NCBI GenBank assembly: GCA_001769005.1
Contig: MENE01000102.1
Location: 6,977 to 23,796, forward strand
Length of the DNA: 16,820 bases
Source of the DNA: Bacteroidetes bacterium GWA2_31_9b
Lineage (GTDB): Bacteria; Bacteroidota; Bacteroidia; Bacteroidales; UBA12077
Direction of reading: 5' to 3'
In this document: positions 7,929 to 14,906 of the stretch, piece after piece
How the letters are laid out: each line of letters starts with the position of its first letter
Numbering within the stretch: position 1 is the first letter of the stretch
Position numbers and translations under genes: made by a program
Notes under the pieces: generated by a model
Told to the model about the DNA's origin: nothing
The model's database searches: none
Seen by the model: only the letters and a program-made list of their open reading frames with translations

Positions 7929-8881
7929 AATAAACAGTTATTATTAATAATTCGGTTTACTAAACTTGATGCTTGTAAACCATTATATAATGTAATATTT
8001 GGTTGTTGATTAATTAAAATTGAGTTTATATAATGAGATAATTCATCTTGATACATTTTATTCCGATCAAAGTTCGTATAGCTGATAGTGTTAATCCCTT
8101 TACCTTCTTCATAAATATCAACACTATTAAAATATAAATCTACATTTATCCAGCCTTTTTCAAAAAAGAGCTGAAAATATCTTTTATAACCTCTTGTTAT
8201 GTAATCGAGATGAATGTTTACTAGCACTTTTTCGGATGTTAAATATGTAATTTCAGCAATATCTTCTGTTTCAATTTTTAGATCTCCAATTTTACCTACA
8301 TAAGATGAAATTGATTTGATTGAGCTCCCTGCAAATAAAATAGCTAAATCAATTTCATGAATTAAATCTAAAAGTACTCCTCCACCTAAACTTTTACTTG
8401 CAGAATAAGATTTCGTATAGTCGTTACCAGGTCTCCAATCGGGAAGGTATTGCCCAACAAAAAAGCGAGCATGTTGCAGTTTTCCTAATCTACCACTTTG
8501 TTGTAAGTTATATGCATAGGAAACACAAGGATGAAAACGCATATTTAGTGCAGTAAACCCGATTCCTTTATAGCCATCAATTAACTTCTCAATTTCAGTG
8601 ACTTCATTATAATTAGAAACTATCGGTTTTTCAACAAAAATGTTTATTTGTTTTAAAATAAGTTCCTTTAGGTAAGAATAATGTTTGGCTGTTGGGTTAG
8701 CAACTATTACAAAATCTGGATTATGTAATAGTAAATCCGATAATGAGTTAACCTCTTTTAATCCCAAATCGTTTGCTTTTCCAACTTCACGAAAGAGTAT
8801 AATATCGTTAATATTTAAAGAGATAAGGTTTTTGGCATGCCTTTTACCTATTGAACCATAGCCGATAATACCAACTCTCAT
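7925..8881 (-). CDS. Gfo/Idh/MocA-type oxidoreductase (first copy, canonical)
   Basis: This 318-residue protein is the most canonical of the three Gfo/Idh enzymes here. It has GYGSIGKRH (7-15) for NAD(P) binding, VEKPI (EKP 84-86) with the catalytic lysine, NMRFHP (113-118), and a complete D-x2-H-x2-D substrate motif in LLDLIHEID (D172, H175, D178). The preferred start is ATG 8879-8881; a TTG at 8882-8884 directly after the neuA stop would add one Met and is less likely. It follows neuA immediately and overlaps the SDR by 4 bp. Gene order neuA - Gfo/Idh - SDR recalls the ptm-type flagellin-glycosylation clusters, so I infer a role in supplying or modifying the nonulosonic acid precursor; the substrate itself is not known. 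Confidence 0.88.
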   Translation of the reverse strand: MRVGIIGYGSIGKRHAKNLISLNINDIILFREVGKANDLGLKEVNSLSDLLLHNPDFVIVANPTAKHYSYLKELILKQINIFVEKPIVSNYNEVTEIEKLIDGYKGIGFTALNMRFHPCVSYAYNLQQSGRLGKLQHARFFVGQYLPDWRPGNDYTKSYSASKSLGGGVLLDLIHEIDLAILFAGSSIKSISSYVGKIGDLKIETEDIAEITYLTSEKVLVNIHLDYITRGYKRYFQLFFEKGWINVDLYFNSVDIYEEGKGINTISYTNFDRNKMYQDELSHYINSILINQQPNITLYNGLQASSLVNRIINNNCLL

Positions 8882-8884
8882 CAA

Positions 8885-9601
8885 TTATTCGATTTTAAAA
8901 TCTAGTTTATTGTTATCAAGTAAATAGCTCATAAAATCAAAATCAATGGGTTCGTCGAGATCAAAACAACTATGAGGCATTTCATACACTAGGGAATATG
9001 GAGTATATGCATTTTTATAGTTTAAATCGAAGAAATTTCGTCGATAGAAATAAAATGAAGCATTAAGATCATAAACTTTTGGCGCTGTTTGCCTTGATAA
9101 TATTGGTTTCTCTGGCTGTTTTACTAATTTATAATAACCATCTATGTCCTTTTCTACCATATTGAAATATGGATTTCGGTGAGCTTTATTTACTGAAAAT
9201 AAGTTTAATGCATTTTTATCTTTTTTAATAATTTCAAATGCAGAAATTAAATCATAGACTGTTCTTAAAGGAGATGTAACATCTAAATCCAATATATATT
9301 CAAATTTTTTATTGTATAAAGTTTCCGAAAATAATAATACATCTTTTATAGTATCTATCTTTCCCGCCGTATCAGTTGCTAACTCTAATGGTCTTCTGTA
9401 GTCTGTTTTAAGACCATATTTTGCAGAAACATCTGCTATTAAATCATTATCAGTCGATAAAGCTATAGATGCATCAAGTATCTTAGCAAATTCATGGGCA
9501 ATATTAATTGTATATGCAATTAACGGTTTTCCAGCTATCGTTTTAATGTTTTTAGATGGAATACCTTTTGAGCTACCTCTCGCGCATATTGTTATTAGCA
9601 T
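8885..9601 (-). CDS. neuA: CMP-nonulosonate (acylneuraminate) cytidylyltransferase
   Basis: This 238-residue enzyme transfers CMP from CTP to a nonulosonic acid, giving the CMP-sugar donor used by glycosyltransferases. It has the nucleotide-binding motif ARGSSKGIPSKN (7-18), the metal-site region DLDVTSPLR (105-113) and the C-terminal FDLDEPIDFDF. Length is that of the minimal bacterial NeuA/LegF/PtmB enzymes, without an added esterase domain. Given the LegB- and PtmE-like neighbours, a legionaminate-type substrate (LegF/PtmB) is more likely than Neu5Ac, but sequence alone does not settle this. Its ATG lies 4 nt after the nucleotidyltransferase stop. Confidence 0.92.
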   Translation of the reverse strand: MLITICARGSSKGIPSKNIKTIAGKPLIAYTINIAHEFAKILDASIALSTDNDLIADVSAKYGLKTDYRRPLELATDTAGKIDTIKDVLLFSETLYNKKFEYILDLDVTSPLRTVYDLISAFEIIKKDKNALNLFSVNKAHRNPYFNMVEKDIDGYYKLVKQPEKPILSRQTAPKVYDLNASFYFYRRNFFDLNYKNAYTPYSLVYEMPHSCFDLDEPIDFDFMSYLLDNNKLDFKIE

Positions 9602-9605
9602 TTTT

Positions 9606-10670
9606 TTACACCCCCATTTTTTTTAAAGTTTTATGATATTCTGTCCACTCTCCCGTATCCACCCAAGAATTTTGGCTGATAGGGAACACTCCCATTTTCA
9701 TATTTCTTTTTTTAAGTTCTTCCATTAAATGTGTAACATGAAAATGTTGTTTATGTGGAATGAGACTTATTGCTTTTTTACTTAAAATATACATTCCGGT
9801 ACTTACTAATAATGAGTATTCTGGTTTCTCCTTGAGTTCCATCAGTTGCCCACCCTGTTCAATTTCACAAATTCCATAAGGAATTTTATAATGCATCATT
9901 GAACCGATTAAAGAAAGATCATAACCGTTATCAAAATGAAATTTATAAAAGTCGGCATAATCAGTATCAATAATTATATCACAATTAGTAACCATGACCG
10001 CTTCTTCTATTTTATCTGCAATTATTGAAATAGCCCCAATAGTTCCTAATGGCTCCTCTTCTATTATATAATCAATGGAATATGATTTTATTTGCTCTTC
10101 CATGTAAGCTTTTATAATTTTTGATTTATGTCCTAATGAAATGAAAAAATTAGAAACATGATGATCTAAAAATTTATCAATAATGATTTCAAGAATAGTT
10201 TTATCACCTATGGGGATTAATGGTTTTGGTAGAATTTTAGTAAAGGGTTCCATTCTTGTACCATAACCTCCTGCCATTATAACCACTGGTATATTAAGCG
10301 CTTTTTTCTCTCTCCGTTCATATTTATCTTGAAAAATCGCATCCCAAAATAAAAGTTCTACAATTTCCATTTGTTTATTAAGAATAGGTATGCATTGAAT
10401 TTTTTTTTCAAGCATTATCTCTTTTATCCGATCGATTGAAGAACCCTCTTGAAACCAAATAGGATTTTTATTACAAACAGAAGTAACTTTATCATTAAGG
10501 TTTCCATCTGAAAGAATCCATCTTCTTAAATCTCCATCAGATAGTGCCCCATACAATTTAGTTTTGTTTGTTACAACAAATAAAGTTTTTGAGTGAGAAG
10601 CATCTAATATTTTCATTGCTTCTCTTATTGTAATATTTGAATCTATAAGATAATTTCCAATTTGTTTCAT
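9606..10670 (-). CDS. ptmE: CBS-domain sugar nucleotidyltransferase, PtmE-like (GlcN-1-P guanylyltransferase)
   Basis: This 354-residue two-part protein has an N-terminal pair of CBS domains (about 1-120, with GALSDGDLRRW at 41-51) and a C-terminal NTP-transferase domain (about 128-350). The latter shows MAGGYGTRM (132-140), LPKPLIPIG (147-155), a VTNCDIIID metal-site region and a SWVDTGEW ending. This architecture matches PtmE of the Campylobacter legionaminic acid route, which makes GDP-glucosamine as the entry to a GDP-linked pathway. The CBS pair may sense a nucleotide. The start ATG overlaps the preceding SDR's TGA by 4 bp. Nucleotide preference (GTP rather than UTP or CTP) is inferred from family and context only. 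Confidence 0.85.
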   Translation of the reverse strand: MKQIGNYLIDSNITIREAMKILDASHSKTLFVVTNKTKLYGALSDGDLRRWILSDGNLNDKVTSVCNKNPIWFQEGSSIDRIKEIMLEKKIQCIPILNKQMEIVELLFWDAIFQDKYERREKKALNIPVVIMAGGYGTRMEPFTKILPKPLIPIGDKTILEIIIDKFLDHHVSNFFISLGHKSKIIKAYMEEQIKSYSIDYIIEEEPLGTIGAISIIADKIEEAVMVTNCDIIIDTDYADFYKFHFDNGYDLSLIGSMMHYKIPYGICEIEQGGQLMELKEKPEYSLLVSTGMYILSKKAISLIPHKQHFHVTHLMEELKKRNMKMGVFPISQNSWVDTGEWTEYHKTLKKMGV

Positions 10671-11512
10671 TCTTTAGTAAATGTTTCTTTAATAAATGTA
10701 ATAAGATTTTTTTCAGGTTTAAAACTAATTTGATTTATTATCTTTTTAATAGATATTTCTTCAATATTTTCCCACGGTAGATTATTCTTCCATGCTGTTG
10801 TATATTTTATTTCTTTGATTTGTTCTACTAATTTTACGAGTTCTTTAATTGTATATGTATCATGGGTACTTAAATTAAATATCCCTCGTGTATTGCTGTA
10901 ATCACTAATCAAAGAGTAAATAGTTTTTGCACAATCATTAACATGCAAAAAACTTCGAAGGAGATTACCATTATGATTAAAATCAAGAAGTAAGTCACTT
11001 TGATAAGATCGTTTTAAATATGCTAAAACACCTTTCGTTTGGTTCTCCCCATAAAGATTACAAAGTCTTAATATTATATAGGAATTACTGTTCAATGTAT
11101 TAATAATTATTTTTTCTGAAATTGATTTTGCAGTTGAATAAGCAGTTTCAGGATTAACATTATCCTCTTCGAGAGCATAGGGCTTAGTTCCATAAACACC
11201 AACTGTAGATATTTGAATTAAATATGTTTTTGGATTAATATTTTTTAACAGATTAATAATTCCAATTGAATTTTGTAAAAGACAACTTTCAATTGGTTTT
11301 GTAATTTGTCCTGTACAGTTTATTATTACATTGTATTTGTTTAAATCTACATTTTTATTATTTAAAATGTCATATTTTATAAAAGGAACATTTATTCCTT
11401 CTGGCTGAACAATGTCAGCACATGTTACTTCTATAGAATTACTTGATAAAGTTTTAATTATTGCTTTTCCAAGATAACCGGAACCGCCAACAACAATAAT
11501 AGAATTATTCAT
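10667..11512 (-). CDS. Extended SDR: NAD-dependent epimerase/dehydratase/reductase family
   Basis: This 281-residue extended short-chain dehydrogenase has the NAD loop GGSGYLG (9-15), an INCTG strand end (64-68), an ISTVGVYG serine/threonine region (101-108) and the catalytic Y125-x3-K129 in AYSTAK. NLYGENQTKG and a later RSFLHVNDCA are as in NDP-sugar epimerases and reductases. I chose ATG 11510-11512: the frame extends 42 codons further upstream (to 11638) but only inside neuC, and the Rossmann strand begins right after this Met. With this start the gene overlaps the neuC end by 8 bp. It is a nonstandard member of the pathway, sitting where no step of the canonical legionaminate route is missing; it might reduce or epimerise the 4-keto intermediate or make another nucleotide sugar (inference). 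Confidence 0.85.
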   Translation of the reverse strand: MNNSIIVVGGSGYLGKAIIKTLSSNSIEVTCADIVQPEGINVPFIKYDILNNKNVDLNKYNVIINCTGQITKPIESCLLQNSIGIINLLKNINPKTYLIQISTVGVYGTKPYALEEDNVNPETAYSTAKSISEKIIINTLNSNSYIILRLCNLYGENQTKGVLAYLKRSYQSDLLLDFNHNGNLLRSFLHVNDCAKTIYSLISDYSNTRGIFNLSTHDTYTIKELVKLVEQIKEIKYTTAWKNNLPWENIEEISIKKIINQISFKPEKNLITFIKETFTKE

Positions 11513-12641
11513 AAAATATTTTTTGAACGATTCCTTCAAGAGCTGTTGATTTAAGAATCTCAACAATCTTTTCTGCGCTATGACCATCTCCGTATGGATT
11601 CCTAAGTACTTTAACCTTCTTTCTAAATTCTTCGTCATAAAGAGCCTTATGAATAGCTTTTTTAATCAATCCCTTGTTATAATCAACATCAATTACATTA
11701 GCTGCTCTCTCTCTTCCTTGTTGTCTTGTACCAATGTTTACTGTTGGAATTTTAATTGTTGGTGTTTCATGTATTCCTGAACTAGAGTTACCAACTAAAG
11801 CCCAAACGTTTCGATAAAGATTAACAAATTTTATTGTAGGAAGACTAGGTAACCACTTTAAACCTGAAGATTGTATATGTGTAATTATTTTTTGATGTCC
11901 TGCATCATTATTAGGTAAAAGAGTGATGCATTGAATTCCTAATTCTTTTATTGCATCCACTGTTTCTTTAATTTGATCAAAAGATGACGTTGCTTCCGTG
12001 GTAACAGGATGCTGAATCATTAAAACAATTGGTTTAGAAAAGTCTATACCAAATTCTTTCTCTAATTCCTTCGGATCAATGTAGGGCGTTTGAATTAGTG
12101 TGTCAATTGATGGGCAACCAACTACATGAATAGACGAAGGTTTTTCACCCATTCTAATAAGTCTATCTTTAGATAGCTCTGTAGCTGGCAAATGTATATG
12201 TGCAAACTTGCTCATAGCATGTCTTATGCTTTCATCGATACTTCCAGTTACTTCACCTCCTTGAATGTGAAAGACTGGGATATTCATGTGTGCAGCAGCA
12301 ACGGTTACTGCAAAGTTTGCACCTATGTCAAAACCACTAAGGACAATGTCTGGTTTCACCTTTTCAAGTTCATCAACAAGTCCCATCATAACACGAGACA
12401 TAGCCCTTATCATTTCAGCCCCTGTATCGGGAGCCCCGGAAATAAACATTGGGATTTCGGCCTTGATATCAAACCCATCCTCCTTTATATAATTAATATC
12501 TTTCCCATGTATATCTAATAAACATATACCAGTAACAACTAAGTAAATTTCAAAAAATGGATCTTTACTTAATAACTCAAGTATTGGCTTGTATCTACTA
12601 TAGTCTGCTCTTCTTTCTACAACAACAAATATTTTTCTCAT
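11505..12641 (-). CDS. neuC: Hydrolysing NDP-HexNAc 2-epimerase (NeuC/LegG)
   Basis: This 378-residue enzyme of the UDP-GlcNAc 2-epimerase fold hydrolyses a nucleotide-linked 2-acetamido sugar and inverts C2, giving ManNAc or, in the legionaminate route, its 6-deoxy-4-acetamido analogue. Signatures are VVERRADYSRYKPI (7-20), HIQGGEVTGSIDESIRH (125-141) and VGNSSSGIHE (283-292), all in place, and the length is normal for the family. It lies 1 nt after neuB, forming the expected neuB-neuC pair. Together with LegB and PtmE, a GDP-linked substrate (LegG/PtmD type) is likelier than UDP-GlcNAc, but I cannot prove this by eye. Confidence 0.93.
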   Translation of the reverse strand: MRKIFVVVERRADYSRYKPILELLSKDPFFEIYLVVTGICLLDIHGKDINYIKEDGFDIKAEIPMFISGAPDTGAEMIRAMSRVMMGLVDELEKVKPDIVLSGFDIGANFAVTVAAAHMNIPVFHIQGGEVTGSIDESIRHAMSKFAHIHLPATELSKDRLIRMGEKPSSIHVVGCPSIDTLIQTPYIDPKELEKEFGIDFSKPIVLMIQHPVTTEATSSFDQIKETVDAIKELGIQCITLLPNNDAGHQKIITHIQSSGLKWLPSLPTIKFVNLYRNVWALVGNSSSGIHETPTIKIPTVNIGTRQQGRERAANVIDVDYNKGLIKKAIHKALYDEEFRKKVKVLRNPYGDGHSAEKIVEILKSTALEGIVQKIFYE

Positions 12642-12642
12642 T

Positions 12643-13695
12643 TTAGTGTTTTTTTATATCATCCCAAGTTAATTGGGTATCATTTTCAATTGCTCGAGAA
12701 GCAATCTTACCAATTAATGATTCAAAATGCACTGCTTTTATTTCTCCATTTCCAGGTCTTTTCACCCAAATATTTTCATAAGAAAATTGCTCCCCTGCCA
12801 AAATAGGCTTAATGCTAACAACGCATGAAAAAGCAAAGTCTATTGTTGGTTTCTCTGCATCAACAGGTTCTTTATTTCCATCTCTTGCAAAGCGTACAAT
12901 TTTAGTTGCATGAATTAATTCTTTACAAGTATCCTGATCCATTGAACATATAATATCTGGACCCTTCCTATTCATTGTATCGGTAAAATGTCTCTCTAAT
13001 ATAGATGCTCCCAAAGCTACTGAAGCAATGCAAGGATAGTTTGTTACTGAATGATCTGATAATCCGACTACAGCATCAGGAAACTCTTTCTTCAATTGAG
13101 TAATAGCCTCTAATCGAATTAATTCTGGCGGGGTTGGATAAATATTAGTACAATGTAAGAGTGCAAAAGGAATTTTATTGTTTCTCAGTATCTCAACTGC
13201 AGGTTTAATTGTCTCGAGCGAATTCATACCAGTACTTAATATTACTGGTTTACCAAAAGTTGCTATATGCTTTATTAAAGGATAATTATTACATTCTCCA
13301 GAACCAATTTTATATGCTGGAATTTTCATTTTATTTAATCGATTTGCAGCAGCCCGGGAAAAAGGAGTACTAATAAAAATTATCCCTTTTGATTTTACAT
13401 ATCTCTGAAGTTCTATCTCTTCTTCCTCTGATAGAGCACATGACTGCATAATATCATAAATTGATTCCCTAGTATGACCAGGTATTACATTTTTGGCAAC
13501 CTTACACATTTCGTCTTCAACGATGTGTGTTTGATGTTTTATGATTTCAACGCCTGCTTTATGTGCTGCGTCAACCATCTCAAAAGCTACTTGTAAAGAG
13601 CCATTATGATTTATTCCTAGTTCAGCAATAACAAGAGGGTCGTACTCAGATCCTACTTTTCTCCCTTCAATTTCAAAAAAAGGATTTGTTTTCAT
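12643..13695 (-). CDS. neuB: Nonulosonic acid synthase (NeuB/LegI)
   Basis: This 350-residue enzyme condenses PEP with a 2-acetamido-mannose-type sugar to form the nine-carbon nonulosonic acid. The TIM-barrel part shows AELGINHNG (24-32), KHQTH (53-57), HCTNIYPTPP (181-190), GLSDHS (211-216) and ERHFT (234-238). The C-terminal SAF (antifreeze-like) domain spans about 290-348 and includes VKRPGNG (311-317). The KHQTHIVEDEM version of the barrel motif, instead of the KFQ form of Neu5Ac synthases, is what I associate with the LegI/PtmC subgroup. It starts 1 nt after the LegB-like gene, and the order legB-neuB-neuC matches transcription of a single pathway. Confidence 0.95.
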   Translation of the reverse strand: MKTNPFFEIEGRKVGSEYDPLVIAELGINHNGSLQVAFEMVDAAHKAGVEIIKHQTHIVEDEMCKVAKNVIPGHTRESIYDIMQSCALSEEEEIELQRYVKSKGIIFISTPFSRAAANRLNKMKIPAYKIGSGECNNYPLIKHIATFGKPVILSTGMNSLETIKPAVEILRNNKIPFALLHCTNIYPTPPELIRLEAITQLKKEFPDAVVGLSDHSVTNYPCIASVALGASILERHFTDTMNRKGPDIICSMDQDTCKELIHATKIVRFARDGNKEPVDAEKPTIDFAFSCVVSIKPILAGEQFSYENIWVKRPGNGEIKAVHFESLIGKIASRAIENDTQLTWDDIKKH

Positions 13696-13696
13696 G

Positions 13697-14674
13697 TTAC
13701 AAATTGTATAGATTCGATTTATACTTCTTTAAGTTTTTCGGATTAGAAAACCATTCAATAGTTTCGCCTAAACCTTGCTTAAAATTATACTCTGGTTTCC
13801 ATCCCGTTAATGTTTTTATTAAACGATTATCCCCAAAAAGTCTAAATACCTCCGAGTTTTGGGGTCTTACCCTATTCTCTTCACAAATAAACGTAACATC
13901 TTTCCCCATCAACTCTTTAATTAAATCAAAGGTATCTGCCATTGATATTTCAAAGTTTGTAGAAATATTAACTTCTTTACCAATAGTTAATTTACTTTCA
14001 GCAATTGATAGGAATCCTCTACAAGTATCTTTTACAAATGAAAAATCTCTGGTTGGAGATAAATCACCCACTTTAATTTCATTATAACCATTAGCTATTT
14101 GAGTGATTATTGTTGGAATGATAGCTCTTGCAGATTGCCTTGGACCATAAGTATTAAATGGTCGGGCAATTGTAATTGGTAAGTTAAAAGCATTATAAAA
14201 ACTCATAGCCATTGCATCTGCTCCAATTTTTGATGCAGAATATGGAGACTGAGGTTGCTTCGGATGCTTCTCATCGATTGGTACATATTGTGCTGTTCCA
14301 TAAACTTCAGATGTTGAAGTATGGATTACCCGAACATTCCCATTTTCTTTAGCTGCCTGACAAATGTTCAATGTTCCTTTTATGTTGGTATCAACATAAC
14401 TATCGGGTGCAAGGTAAGAGTATGGTATTGCAATTAATGCAGCTAAATGAAAAACAATATCTATTCCTTTAACAATCTCTTTACAAAAATGCGGGTCGCG
14501 AACATCACCACTAACAATTTCCAGGTTTTTATTAATAGGTATTTCTTCTAGCCAACCCTGAAAATTAAATGAATTATAATATGATAATGCCCTTACCTGA
14601 TATCCTTTTTCAAGTAAAAGTTCAGTTAAATGCGAACCAATAAAACCATCTGCTCCGGTAACTAATGCCTTCAT
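13697..14674 (-). CDS. legB: LegB-like NDP-HexNAc 4,6-dehydratase
   Basis: This 325-residue extended SDR is predicted to convert a GDP (or UDP)-linked GlcNAc to the 4-keto-6-deoxy sugar, the first committed step of legionaminic acid synthesis. It has GADGFIG (7-13) for NAD binding, HLAALIAIPYSY (76-87) and VDTNIKGTLN as in LegB, TSTSEVYG (119-126), the catalytic Y145-x3-K149 in YSASK, and RPFNTYGPRQSARA (171-184), a run I know from LegB proteins. ATG 14672-14674 follows a 232-bp noncoding stretch, so this may be the first gene of the sugar operon. The partner aminotransferase LegC, often next to legB, is absent: neuB begins 1 nt downstream. Confidence 0.92.
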   Translation of the reverse strand: MKALVTGADGFIGSHLTELLLEKGYQVRALSYYNSFNFQGWLEEIPINKNLEIVSGDVRDPHFCKEIVKGIDIVFHLAALIAIPYSYLAPDSYVDTNIKGTLNICQAAKENGNVRVIHTSTSEVYGTAQYVPIDEKHPKQPQSPYSASKIGADAMAMSFYNAFNLPITIARPFNTYGPRQSARAIIPTIITQIANGYNEIKVGDLSPTRDFSFVKDTCRGFLSIAESKLTIGKEVNISTNFEISMADTFDLIKELMGKDVTFICEENRVRPQNSEVFRLFGDNRLIKTLTGWKPEYNFKQGLGETIEWFSNPKNLKKYKSNLYNL

Positions 14675-14779
14675 TTTAAAATATTTTTAAGAGTAAGGTA
14701 TAAGAAAGAAAATTTAGTTTGAAAATCTTGAATATAAAAACCTACTATATCTGAATCCGTTATCCCTGCTTGTAGTTAA

Positions 14780-14800
14780 CCTGCCGCTAGGCATGGCAGG
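14780..14800. repeat. Inverted repeat (6-bp GC-rich hairpin)
   Basis: CCTGCC (14780-14785) pairs perfectly with GGCAGG (14795-14800) across a 9-nt loop. It stands out in AT-rich surroundings and lies about 110 bp past the wzc stop in the direction of wzc transcription. No T-run follows it on the minus strand, so it is not a standard intrinsic terminator. It could be a transcript-processing or attenuating hairpin or part of a dispersed repeat. Confidence 0.5.
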
Positions 14801-14804
14801 CAAG

Positions 14805-14896
14805 CTTTTTACTTTTATCTTGATTCCTGTATCCTGAATCCTGTTCCTGCAACCTGCTGCTGCTTTCTGCCGCTTTTATCTTTTTACTTTTATCTT
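14805..14896. repeat. 17-bp direct repeats flanking a CCTG heptad array
   Basis: CTTTTTACTTTTATCTT occurs exactly at 14805-14821 and again at 14880-14896. The 8-mer CTTTTATC occurs four times (14812, 14873, 14887, 14894). Between the direct repeats, CCTG recurs at 14826, 14833, 14840, 14846 and 14853, i.e. spaced 7, 7, 6 and 7 bp. This looks like a degenerate tandem or composite repeat unit, not coding sequence. Confidence 0.7.
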
Positions 14897-14906
14897 TTAT
14901 CTTGGT

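Larger units (their letters stand above)
14675..14906. other. Intergenic region between wzc and legB, repeat-rich
   Basis: These 232 bp contain no plausible gene. The half next to wzc (14801-14906) is strongly purine-rich on the minus strand and built of short repeats, described separately; the half next to legB (14675-14760) is plain AT-rich DNA and the likely site of a promoter or leader for the sugar genes. I could not find a convincing TTTG / TAnnTTTG Bacteroidota promoter in it. Confidence 0.6.

Noticed and set aside
12192..12518. Plus-strand open frame of 108 codons (and a second overlapping one at 12286-12492)
   Set aside because: Both are antisense to the well-supported neuC; Cys/Ser/Ile-rich translations without any domain pattern are typical of shadow frames.
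13686..14087. Plus-strand open frame of 133 codons
   Set aside because: It is antisense to legB and its composition mirrors the complementary codons; no motif or ribosome-binding site.
14675..14760. Bacteroidota-type promoter upstream of legB
   Set aside because: I saw only partial matches (for example a TACCTTAC-like box) without a properly spaced TTTG element; too weak to report.
14780..14800. Rho-independent terminator after wzc
   Set aside because: The stem is only 6 bp, it lies about 110 bp past the stop, and no T-run follows on the minus strand.
14805..14896. CRISPR array
   Set aside because: Only two exact 17-bp copies with an internal heptad pattern; no regular repeat-spacer structure and no cas genes.
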